This document shows, piece by piece, positions 12,739-24,000 of a stretch of 64,000 bases of DNA. The notes beneath the pieces are model-generated. The model did not search any database. It was not told the DNA's origin and saw only the letters and a list, made by a program, of their open reading frames with translations. The stretch covers positions 16,928,980-16,992,979 of the forward strand of contig OZ020623.1 in NCBI GenBank assembly GCA_963971575.1, in the 5' to 3' direction. Origin of the DNA: Liopterus haemorrhoidalis. Taxonomy: Eukaryota; Arthropoda; Insecta; Coleoptera; Dytiscidae. Made by a program: the position numbers and the translations under genes. Numbering within the stretch: the first letter of the stretch is position 1; each line of letters starts with the position of its first letter.

Positions 12739-13085
12739 TATGTAACAATAACATTGAATACCCTCTTCTACTTTTCAAAACTGACCACCGTGGCGCTACA
12801 ATATTAAATTTATTTCCCTATATTTTTGTCTGCAGATTTCATCGAACAATGTATTTAAAATAACCATTTGTTTACCAAACAAAATGTAATATTACTTAAA
12901 TGTGAAAGCAAGTGAAAAATTGAAAAAGAAATTTGTGGAACGATAATTTTAGTTTAACAGCTATGTAACAATAACATTGAATACCCTCTTCTACGTTTCA
13001 AAACTGACCACCGTGGCGCTACAATATTAAATTTATTTCCCTATACAAAACCCTGAAATGTGTGAAAATTCACACTTGACAAAAA

Positions 13086-14221
13086 AAAAAAAAATTAAGA
13101 ATTCAAAGAATTTTTACTTTTACTTGATTGTTGACTAAATTTTTTCCCGACTTTATGGCCTTCTTAATTTTAAAGGATTCCCGAAAGTTCAGTTTTGAGT
13201 TTTATTTTTTATTTATTCTGAATTTATTTTCGTATTGGACTCAACAATGGCCGATGGTGGCGCTGTGATCGCTATGAAACAGCTGATCGAAACGAGTAAT
13301 GTGAAAGTTGTTATCATTTGTTTACATGTTAAATTTTCGATTTACAATGAAGAATTAACAGCTATCCTTACTAAATCATTTTAATTTTTTGAGTGCAGCA
13401 CCTTCTTCTAAGTGTATAGTTGAAGGAGAGGAGTTGTTAAACGCCGGTCGTGTTATATTATAAGGAATTTCGGAAAAAAATGATGAGCATGTCGACTTAC
13501 GTGTGTTATGTTTACAAACAAGCAGTCTAAAATCACCACCTCACAAAGTCACTGGAAAATTAAAACTACAAGAAAACATGCACCTGTAAATCGTAACCTT
13601 TGTCAGAAACTCGCTGCTTAAAAAAAAAATTATCAAAAACGAAAGCAAACACTTCAGTGAAGCTTTATCAGAATGTCTACGTACAATATTTGAGACCGCA
13701 TGCCCTAATCCTGTATTAAAGTTACACAGGTAGATATTTATTTATGCTCGAAAAGGATATTTATAATTGAGTATTTCTTATTTGTTGAATATTTTTAATA
13801 AATACTAGTTTGTTAAATAATAATAAGTTAACAATATTGATGTAATCTGTAGCTTCTAAATGCTTTGAGCACATTCTCACTCTTTTCCCCGTATTTATAG
13901 CATTTTTCCATGCGTTTTTACCTATTTATCTCTTCCACAACACCAAATATATTTATTATTTTAAAAAATTGTTTTACATTTGGAAAAAATGGAAGTGAAT
14001 GTTTGTCCCACTTCTTTTCCTAGAGTGACAACCAAATACACAGCAGTTTGTGTTATGACAACTCATTATAACACAAAATAATATTAAAAAGAATAATAGT
14101 TGCTATCAAAAGTTAATGTTACAAACAAATTGCAACATTAAAGTTTAAACAGGATACAAATAACACAAGATAGCCACAAGTAAACAATAAAGTTACTCGT
14201 TACACTAGTTCAAATTCTGTC
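13086..14221. other. Repeat-derived AT-rich DNA, no gene
   Basis: It contains GATGGTGGCGCTGTGATCGC at 13253 and a CATGTCGACTTACGTGTGTT stretch at 13489, both echoing the THAP-type repeats at 1200-3700. No open frame could be tied to a family. Confidence 0.4.
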
Positions 14222-14482
14222 TGCTTGGTGTCACTTCATAGCGCTGTTGAGCCCAATAGCCTGTTTCTTTGGTTTAAACGGATTTTGAATTTGACAATTT
14301 ATGACTTGTTGATAAATTCGGTCTCCCTCTTCACTGTCTTGCTTATAAAATTGAAAATAATCATAAAATGAAGATAACAAAATTAATGACACATGTATTT
14401 CAAATCAGCAAAATAATACCGAAGGAAACCGTTGTCAGATGGCAGCACATATATGTCACGTTACACTAATATGATCTATTTG
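14222..14482 (-). repeat. Dispersed repeat also present at 32550-32700
   Basis: The complement of 14290-14460 matches 32560-32690 through GTGCTGCCATCT, ACAACGGTTTCCTT and TTTTATGATTATTTTCAATT. The two copies are in opposite orientation and probably belong to the same DNA-transposon family. Confidence 0.65.
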
Positions 14483-14869
14483 TTGAATTTAGTAAAAAGA
14501 TCCCATTTTGAATTTAAACTTTACTTTTTAGCCCATTTAAGTTATTATGGTGTTAAAATTTAAGTTTTCTTTATTACAATTTAATATTATTAATACTTAT
14601 TAACTCCTTCCCTTGTTCTTTAGCTTCATCCTATTATCTACCTCTACTTATATCCCATTATTAATTTGTACGGATGGACGGAAAAACATAATTTACAAAA
14701 TGGAAAAATTTGTTCTTTTACGAATTGATTGGAAATTTCCTAATATAACATTCAAATGGTTCATTCTCAAACATACAAACTGAATTCAAAATAAAAAAAC
14801 ATCTTAAAAAATTTCTCTAAAAATTAACTATAAAGAAGTCACTTTCAAATCATTTAAAATTGGGCATTC

Positions 14870-17058
14870 GGTGTCCCGACATGTGAACATACGACAGATT
14901 AACATGCGACAGATGAACATAGACACATTGTAACACACGACAAATGAACAGTGTGACATATTATCATAGCGACAGATGTACATAAGTCAATTGAACACAC
15001 GACATTTGTACAATGTTCCGTCACTCGACAAAACTAACCGTGGTTGAAGTTTCCCGTTCCGAAAGTGTACGACATTAACCTTTTCAGGAAAATTGTTAGG
15101 TTTCGGAACGCGTTTACTGAAAAATTTGGTTACTTTTTGTAACCAAACTAACCGTGGAAATATCGCGGTTAGTGTGGTTATTTCCTCCCACTACAAACAT
15201 CAGATCTATGGTCTATTTCAAATTTAAAAAAAGTAGATAGCGCTGCGAACCGAGTACGATTTACACTGGACAAATACAGTATAGCGGGAAATTTAAAATA
15301 AGTTACAACTAGGGCATGGGCGTAGTAACTGGGTTAGCAAGTGATTTTTTTTTTATTATTTAAAAAAGGTTAAGAAGATATTGAAATAAACAAAGCAGAT
15401 AATACACTTACGTTATTTATACGACATAAATTCAGTTTAATGGGGAATTTGAAAAAGTTAAAAAAAAATTAATTTTAAAAATTATGTACTATATATAAAA
15501 AGAGAGATTTTGCTAAAAGAGTTTAAATAAAGCAATAAAACAAACAATATATCTTCAGAGCTAAAGTTTCTTATTTAAATAATTATTGTAAATAAAAATT
15601 AAAAATATATGTATGTATATATGCAGGTCTAAAAATTATATCAATAACTTCTTTGGGCACTATCAGCTGTCTTCTGGCTTCACATTAGTCCTCTATCTTG
15701 ATCTGTTAATTGTCAAGTGTCAAAAAATATTTATAAGTCAGATAACCTAAAATATATATAACTGCGTAAAAACAAATTACATGGAGAATTTTCTCCATAA
15801 AATCTACGCCAAGAATATAAATAAAAGTCTAAATATGTAAATAATAACAAAATATATGAAAAAATTAAATAATATAAATAATATATATATATATTTCCAA
15901 TGTACGACACTAAACATCTGTCAACTTGGACTAAAAACAATATTTTAATAGTGTAATAGGGATGACGATCTAAACCAATCCGAAGCAAGGACAAACAGCT
16001 CCTATCTTCTTACACACATTTTTCTACTTTGAAATAGACCATAATGTAAACTACAAAAGGCGGGAATTTTAAAACAATTACTATAAGGCGGGAGTCAAGC
16101 GGGGGGAATTAATCGTTTCTTTTTAGAGCATGTAGTAAATTATAATATTATATTACTATAGTTTATAATTAAAACAGTAAGAATGAGCGTATAAGAAAGT
16201 AACTGATTTTTAGTAATATTGATCGTTGTCGTGAAAAATAATATCGGGAAAAATCATATATGTTCTTATATAATGGTGCCATTGTAAACAAGTACTAATA
16301 AAACAAATATTTTTATTAATAAGTTTGTAACAGAATATCTATAACCTGTAAAGTCAATAAAATGAGGTGTGACTACCGTTCCGTAACAAATATGTGTTTT
16401 CAGGTAACCAGAACTTACCATGACTTACCGTAACCGCGACCGCGGTAGGTAGGTGTGCAGTTACGGAACATTGTATTCATATTTCATTTTTATTTTTATT
16501 AAAAATGTTTGTAATTATTTTATGTGGAGTATATGTAAACGGTTTTCATTATTTTATTGATTTTTTTTGTTCCAATGTACCTATAATCGCTTCAAAAAAT
16601 AAACAAATTTATTAGAACGAAATAATTCTTTTTACCTACCGACATCGAGATATACCGAAGTATAAGATTGTTTAAAATAACCAAAAAGATCAAGATATAC
16701 CAAGTTATCTCATAGATCTCAAAAATTACCAAACATAATTTTTCTCATAATTATTTGATTTTGAAAATCTATATAAATAAATCTGAAAGTCTGTATTCTG
16801 CCGCTAACCACCGCTAACCAACCGCTGGCCAGTCGCTGACTAAACGATGACCAACCGATGACCAACAAAAATAAAAATGAAATTTGAGACCAAATGTCGT
16901 GTGTTCCATTGACTTATGTTCATCTGTCGCTATGATAATATGTCACAGTGTTCATTTGTCGTATGTTAAAATGTGTATATGTTCATCTGTCGCATGTTAA
17001 TCTGTCCATGTTAAGGTGTCACAAGTTAATCTGTCGTATGTGCAAATGTCGTGGAAGC
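14870..17058. mobile_element. Mutator-like / foldback element, 2,189 bp, in the Megf8 3' UTR
   Basis: Terminal inverted repeats of ~145-170 bp (14870-15012 and 16888-17058) built from short repeated units such as ACATACGACAGATTAACATG. Flanked by the exact 9-bp direct duplication TGGGCATTC (14861-14869, 17059-17067). Long TIRs with a 9-bp duplication fit Mutator-like elements. The interior has no transposase and carries a nested TA-type element at 15209-16041. It lies 18 bases beyond the duplicated target after the Megf8 TAA, so the ancestral 3' UTR resumes below 14861. Confidence 0.82.
15209..16041. mobile_element. TA-flanked element TGGTCTATTTC family, copy 1
   Basis: Ends TGGTCTATTTCAAA and its complement, bounded by TA. 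The interior matches copies at 25075-27600 and 54706-55384, for example GCGCTATCTACTTTTT and GGGTTAGCAAGTGATTTTTT. It is nested in the foldback element. No transposase frame. Confidence 0.78.
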
Positions 17059-17085
17059 TGGGCATTCAGTCATTTATACACTTAA

Positions 17086-18032
17086 TTAAGTTGGAGGTTG
17101 TACACCATGATGACTCCTTCTCCTTAAAAACGCTCTTCCACCTGAAGGATATTGCCTTGACAATAAAATTAACGAAGACGCTAAAGCTAGTCTTGTATTA
17201 ACAGTATGTCCACCTGGTAAGCTAACAAAAACTGTAGCAACAGCAGCAACCCCATCGTCAGTTGGTTCTATTGCTACAGGTCTAAGATCTGCAGACGTTG
17301 GTACCCTTTTAGGCTTTCCTCTACGTCCACAAGCAGGTGTAGAAGGTCCTAAAAAGAGTGTTACCCCAGCAAATGGTCGTTGAGCCATATGTAACATTTC
17401 AACCACATGTCTTCGTCGAGCTCGTCTTACGTCAGCTGCTTGTTTAGCCTTCCAAGCAACCACACAAGCTGCTAAGAACAAGAAGAAACAAGAAAAGAAC
17501 ACAGAAAAAAATACAAATAAGTCTATATGTAATTGATCTTGTCTAAAAAAAACCATCCCAGAACTGTCTTTATAAGATGAAGGGTTAATTGCATCATTGG
17601 ACGGTAGAGCTTGTAAAACTAAATAAAATTTAGTTTTATCTAACATATGTTTATCTTGGGGTAAAGTAATGACTAGTCTATTTTGCAAACCACGTACTGC
17701 TAACAAGGTTGTGTTTCTTGGAATGGTTACATATGTTCTTAAATCTTTAGCTGTATGATCCATCCAGGAATATATATTTCCATTTTCGTACATTTTATCA
17801 TCTTCAGATGCTAGTACTGTTGCGTATCGCGCATCTAATTCTATGTCATGTACGCCTGTTGTTTCATTTGGTGTTACTTTAAATACGTCATCTCTATTAC
17901 TAACGAATAGATTTACTACACCATAAGTTACGTCGATTGTTATACGGATATCTACATTCATAAATCTAGGTTGGACAACGAAGAATACGGTTTGACCCGG
18001 TAGTAATCCATTTGATTTTCTTTTACATTCGT
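17086..18032 (-). CDS. Megf8: MEGF8 terminal exon: membrane-proximal domain, TM helix, cytoplasmic tail
   Basis: Acceptor CTACTTTTCAG before 18032; G|AC completes LIDECKRK. About 170 residues of membrane-proximal beta domain follow (TVFFVVQPRF, VTIPRNTTLLAVRGL). A hydrophobic segment at about 17462-17530 (FVFFSVFFSCFFLFLAACVV) is the single transmembrane helix, followed by a basic stop-transfer stretch (WKAKQAADVRRARRRH). The tail has MAQRPFA (17368-17388), equivalent to the MASRPFA motif known from attractin/MEGF8 tails, then the conserved PVAIEPTDDGVAAVATVFVS block. TAA is at 17086-17088. Only 26 bases of original 3' UTR precede a transposon insertion. Confidence 0.94.
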
Positions 18033-21000
18033 CTGAAAAGTAGGAAATAAATAAATAGTAATATAAACGATGAACTTTTATTCTTAAATCGTTGTAAAAT
18101 AATTGAGCCGTCTAATTTCAAAATCAGATAGATCCATTTTTTTCGATTTTCAGATTATGTCATTTATTTTTAGTTTTCCTACAGATCTATCAGTAGACGA
18201 AGTCATAACATTCGGAAGAAGCTAGATGTTATTCATTTTGCAGTGTAAAAGTAGTTGGTTGCAAAACCAGGTAAGTAAGAAATCAGTTGCAAAAGCAGAT
18301 AAAGCAAGATGCGCGTATGCTACAGCGCACCAATCGCAGAACAGCTGTTATTTTTCAGTTGAGTCATACGTATTTTATTTAATTATGTTTTAACATGCAT
18401 ATTCTATTTAAATGGTTATCTTTTCACCCTTATTACTATTTTTTAAAGTTTTGATGTTGATAAAAATATGTAAATTTGTTGCAAAACCAGATAGATCCAA
18501 AAGATTTTTTTCTCTCTCTTTCTCTCTCAAAGTAATAATTATACAGTGCTAATATTTGGTTAAGACCTGTGTCTATCTAATACCGATTTGTAAAAAAAAA
18601 GAAGATAAAAGTATTCCATAAATAATGCAATTAGTTTTTTGTTTCTCCTGAAAAAATTGTCAAAAGTGATCTATCTGGTTTTGAAATTAGACGGCTCTAT
18701 TAAACTATTTCTACAACCCGAAACGCAAGAAATCATGGATTGATCCTGGTCAACCATCAACGTTGACACCAAAGCGAAACATCCACGATCAAAAAACAAT
18801 GCTCTCTATTCTGGCGGAATATGGATGGCGTCGTGTATTATGATGTTAAAACCAAAGGAAACAATCACCGAACGTTATCGACAACATTTGGAGCATTTGA
18901 ATGATAATTTGATACGAAAACGACCATCCATTGCATTAACTCGCTGGAAAGTGATTTTTCTGTCAATTCTTATTATTATATGAATCTTGCACCAACTTTT
19001 CCGTTGACGAAACCTATGTAGTCGCTGATAATTTCAAGAATATGCTTGAAAAAATCTGCATGAAAAGAGCACATTCAGACAGACAGAGAGCCTAATATAT
19101 ACAGTACCGTCCATAAGTTTAATCGCACTTTACAAAAATAAAATAAACGCGTTTAAAATTCACAAATAAAACTAATTAGACAGAGATCGTGTTGCGGTTA
19201 AAAAATCGAGTCTTACGACAGTCCATAAACAAAAAAGGTTAGCCTGAGCCAAAGGGCATAAAAATTGGACGGTAGAAGAATGGAGCAGAGTGCTTTGGTC
19301 GGACGAATCAATATTTGAAATTTTTGGCAATAAACGGCGATCATTTGTTCGTCGTCGGCCAGGGGAAAGGATGCTGGAACAGTGTATTACCCAAACTGTA
19401 AAACATGTAGGTGGCAATATAATGGTTTAGGGTTGTTTTGGTGGTGAACAAGTTGGAAGAATCGTCAAAATTGACGAAAAAGGTGTATTTGTAGATTTTA
19501 GACGAGAAAATGACGAAAGAGGTGTATTTGCGGATTTTAGTCGAGCATTTTTTGAATTGCGGAGCAGAACTGATTGATAAAAGATTCGTGTTCCAGCAAG
19601 ATAATGATAACAAACACACTGCCAAAGTGGTTAAGAGTACCCAAGTATAAAATCTGAGGAAGGACTCTTAAAGTTAATGACTTGGCCACCACAAAGTCCG
19701 GTCTGTAACCCTATAGAATTACTATGGGATCATTTAGACAGGGAGGTGCGAAAAAACCTCCAAGGGGTAAAAATGACCTTAGGACATCACTCAAAAATAT
19801 TTAATGGCCAATATTTAAAAAAATTGATCGCATACCGCGTATTTGTCAGGAGATTATGAAAGCAATTTGGTCATTTTGACGGAAATTCAATTTGAATATT
19901 ATTACATAATTTTATGTCTAATTTTTAAGATAATAGGGGATAGGCATGATTTTATTTTAATTTTTTATTATATTCCTCTTGTTGCATATAAACATAAAAT
20001 ACAGTTTTGCATTTTTTTTTTAATTTAAAGGCTTAAAAAAATCATAAATGTATGTAGCGCGCGAAAACGACGTGTGACGTCATACTCCTTCTAAGTGACG
20101 CAGTACACTACTAGCCAACCCAGTGTACTGCGTACAGCCTACCCGGTGTACAGCGTGCAGCCTACATAGTTTGTTGTGAACTTATTTGCTTGTATAACTT
20201 GTATAGGTTATGTAAAGTTAGAGTGATTTTAATTAAAATAAAGTTTAATTCTATAATAAATAAAAACAATTTATACATGTTTACCGAATTAAATTTTATA
20301 TTAAAGTATATAAAATATGGAAGATCCAGGCCACAGTAATTCGAAACATAGTCGAAAATATTGTTTAGTACCGATGTGCACAAATAGTTCAAATAGAAAT
20401 CCAAAAAAACAATTTATATCATTACCTGATGGCGAAAACAACAGAAAAGGCGAAATTTGTGGCTGAAAGCTATGAGGCGAAATAAAACCGATATTTCAGA
20501 AAAAAGTAAACTTTATGTTGTGTGCATAAATGCATCTATGTTGGGTAAATTATCACTCTGAGCCCTAACAAAATCTTTACCTGCCATTTTAATAATAAAT
20601 GCGTGAAAAATTGTTTAAAAACAAATACAAAACTCTCGAACAATACAATATACACACGTAAAGATTATGTTGTAGCTGTATCTGTGACGTCAAACCCCAG
20701 TCGTTTGACGTCATACTCAGTCGTATTTACTCGGCAACCTTCGCGCCGTGGTCGGCTTATTTCAAATTTACAATATTTGAATTAAAAAATTTGGCTATAA
20801 TATTAATTAAAATGTGATTTTTGTTTTGTTAGGTGACATAACTAACATTAACATATCAAAAAAATGTAGTTTTAAGGAAATATACATTTTATGCGTATCC
20901 CCTATTGTAATTTTTTGAATTAACTTTTATTAAACAGATCTAAAATTATCTATTTATTTTATTGGAATCCTAAGTGAAAGATATTCTGACTATTTTTCTT

Positions 21001-24000
21001 ATAAAAGCTACTATTAGGCTAGGTGCGATTAAACTTATGGACGGGAGTGTATATAGAGATTAAAACTAAGATCAGTGTTAGGATTTAAAATATATGTAGA
21101 AGAAAAAAAATCTTACCTATAAGTTTAGCGTCAAAACACATCTTACTATCCACAGTCATTTGTTTATAGCACTGATGCCCATCCGTTGGTGTTCCCATGT
21201 AAGTGTCTTTACATTTTACACACTGTACTTCTGAACATTTATCATGGTTGGAATTTTTACAAGTAGCATTACTTTCTGTGTTATTTTTGCAGTTACATTT
21301 ATCTCCCCAAACTGGGTCACACATATCTCCATGACCATGACAATTACAACTGCAAGAAAGAAAAAAAAAAGTAAATTTCTGATGGATAGTATCCAATGAG
21401 GTTGCACAGGGTGTTGAATTGACCAGGTACATATAGGGATTTAATATGTAAAAACAGATACAAGGTGTGTAAATTAAGTAACCGGACTGATTTTTATTAT
21501 TATTATTATTTATTTATTTTTTATTCAAATAGAATTACAATTCAATATTGTCTCCCTCAAAATAATTTCCTTGGGAAGCCACACAGCGCTGGAAACGATT
21601 CCTCCAATCCTCATATCAGTGCTGGAACTCGGATACTGGAATAGCTTTCAGCTGGTTGGTTACGGACGTTTGAATGTTTTCGAGTGTCCCAAAATGACGT
21701 CCCTTGAGGTGCTTTTTCCATCTTGGGAAGAGGAAAAAGTCACAAGGACTCAGGTCAGGCGAATAAGGAGGCTGAGGAGCCACAGGAATATTTTTACTGG
21801 CCAAAACCTCGTTTATTGAAATTGCTGTGTGACAAGCAGATTTTTCTCATACCCAATTCATTGGTCAAAATCTGATGAACGGTAGTGTGAGTCAAATTCA
21901 ACTCTTCCCCGATCATTCTGACTGTCATCTGACGATCTGAACGCACAAGATCCCTGATTCTGTGGACATTTTCATCGGTTCTTGAAGATGAAGGCCTTCC
22001 GCTGCGTGATTCATCTTCAATCAACTCTTTTCCTTCTGAAAATGCCTTAAACCACCAAAAAACCTGGGTCCTTGACAAAATACTGTCTCCGTAGGCCTGC
22101 TGAAGTTTTGCAAAAGTTCCCGTTGCACTGTGCCCAAGTCTGAAGCAAAACCTGATAGCACACCGTTGCTCGAAGTGAATGTCACTCATTTATAGAACGC
22201 GCTAGAAAAAACTGTTTCCCGAAAAAAATCGCTACGGACAATAAAATTACTCTAGCGAGTTCAAACTCGTACTGAAGGCGTATCATATGTTCACCTGCTG
22301 TCCCTCAAAGTCCAGTATCCCAAATGTTGCCAGTCCGATTACTTAATTCACACACCTCATATATGCGATTTCCTGCTTACTCGTTGGTTAAACAGAAAAA
22401 ATTTAAATATAAAAATTATTCAGAATTTTATTTTGAATTTAATAAATTTATAAATACTCATAAAAAATAAAATGTATACATAGCATTACAATAAATGCTC
22501 GAATGTTTCACCTTCAACCTCCAAACAGAGCTCTATTATTTTCCTTAAATTAGATATTGCTCGTCTGACATCCCTTCTCCTTATTTTATGTGTTAGAGCA
22601 GAGTTTCCCAAATTTTTTGAGCCGGGGAGCACCTTCACGGTAAGAATTAGTCGAGGAGCACTATCATCTACTATTATATTGTACAAGTGTTGGTATGTAT
22701 GTTCTATTCAACTTCTGGTGTAGAGATGGGAATTTAGGCTCAGTTTGCGGAACCGGATCAGTGCAGGTCGTTCAGTTTGCTGAGCCGGCTCTTTGATCCG
22801 GCTCAGTGATCCGGTTAAGTAAACTTGTCCTTGAGAAACAGGTCGGTCAGTCGTCAGTTCTCCCACCGTTCAATACGATTGTAAGTTTGGAATATGTAGG
22901 TAGAACGTCGGTCAGATGGCTCTTGCATTATATGAACAGACAGCGGAAAGCGGCAATGTATATTGGACTGTAATAAATGCGATAAAAACGTCTGAATATT
23001 TGCCGCTTTATTGTCTTTATTCTTGTTAATATTCTTAGTATGAATTCAAGACTAAAGACGTAAATTATGACTTATTCACAAATTCTTCTGTCTCTCTCTC
23101 TCTCTCTCTGTGTCTTTGTGTTACAAAGAAATAATGAAGTTAAATAAATAAAAATCTATAGAAGTGAATTATCTTCTTTGCATTTTACATTTAACAATTG
23201 TAAAATGAAATTAACATTTTTGCCGGTTTAATAGTAAACAAACAATTCACCAGATGTGTTAAGTTTATGGCGATGTTTATTGCCCTTATAAATCGGACAT
23301 CGGGGATTTGGGCAATATTTTTCATATTTTTATATAGTGTAGTTGTAAGAAAGTACAGACTAGAGAAGGGAATTTCGGTTCAGTTTGCGGAACCGGATCA
23401 GTGGAGGTTGTTCAGTTTCCGAGACACAGGTCGGTCGTTCGTTCGTTCGTAGGTAGTACGTCGCTTAGAGCCGGGTAAACACTTTCCCGAGACACAGGTC
23501 GGTCGTTCGTTTGTAGGTAGAACGTCGCTAAGAGCCGGTTCTTGCAATATATGAACTGAACACAGGTCAGTCAGTTGTCGAACGGGCGGTCGTTCGTTCG
23601 TAGGTAGAACGTCGCTTATAGAGATGGGAATTTCGGTTCAGTTTGCGGAACCGGATCAGTGGAGGTTGTTCAGTTTCCGAGACACAGGTCGGTCGTTCGT
23701 TCGTTCGTAGGTAGTACGTCGCTTAGAGCCGGGTAAACACTTTCCCGAGACACAGGTCGGTCGTTCGTTTGTAGGTAGAACGTCGCTAAGAGCCGGTTCT
23801 TGCAATATATGAACTGAACACAGGTCAGTCAGTTGTCGAACGGGCGGTCGTTCGTTCGTAGGTAGAACGTCGCTTAGCCCCGGATCTTATCTAACATTTT
23901 TGAAACAAACAATTCACTTTATGTAGCTACTGTATTTTAAACCAGATGTGTTAAGTTTATGGCGATGTTTATTGCCCTTATAAATCGGACATCTGGGATT

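Larger units (their letters stand above)
10962..13045. repeat. Tandem duplication of ~219 bp, first copy split by a Tc1 element
   Basis: Copy 1 is 10962-11097 plus 12741-12823; copy 2 is 12827-13045, about 97% alike by eye. Copy 2 reads AACAGCTATGTAAC at 12957-12970, exactly the pre-insertion sequence of copy 1 with one TA. The duplication therefore predates the Tc1 insertion. Confidence 0.88.
19102..21049 (+). mobile_element. Tc1-like element, 1,948 bp, with a nested THAP element
   Basis: Inverted ends CAGTACCGTCCATAAGTTTA (left) and CACTCCCGTCCATAAGTTTA (right, complement), bounded by TA at 19100-19101 and 21050-21051. It is ~350 bp longer than usual for the family because of foreign sequence at about 20050-20765. 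Confidence 0.82.
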
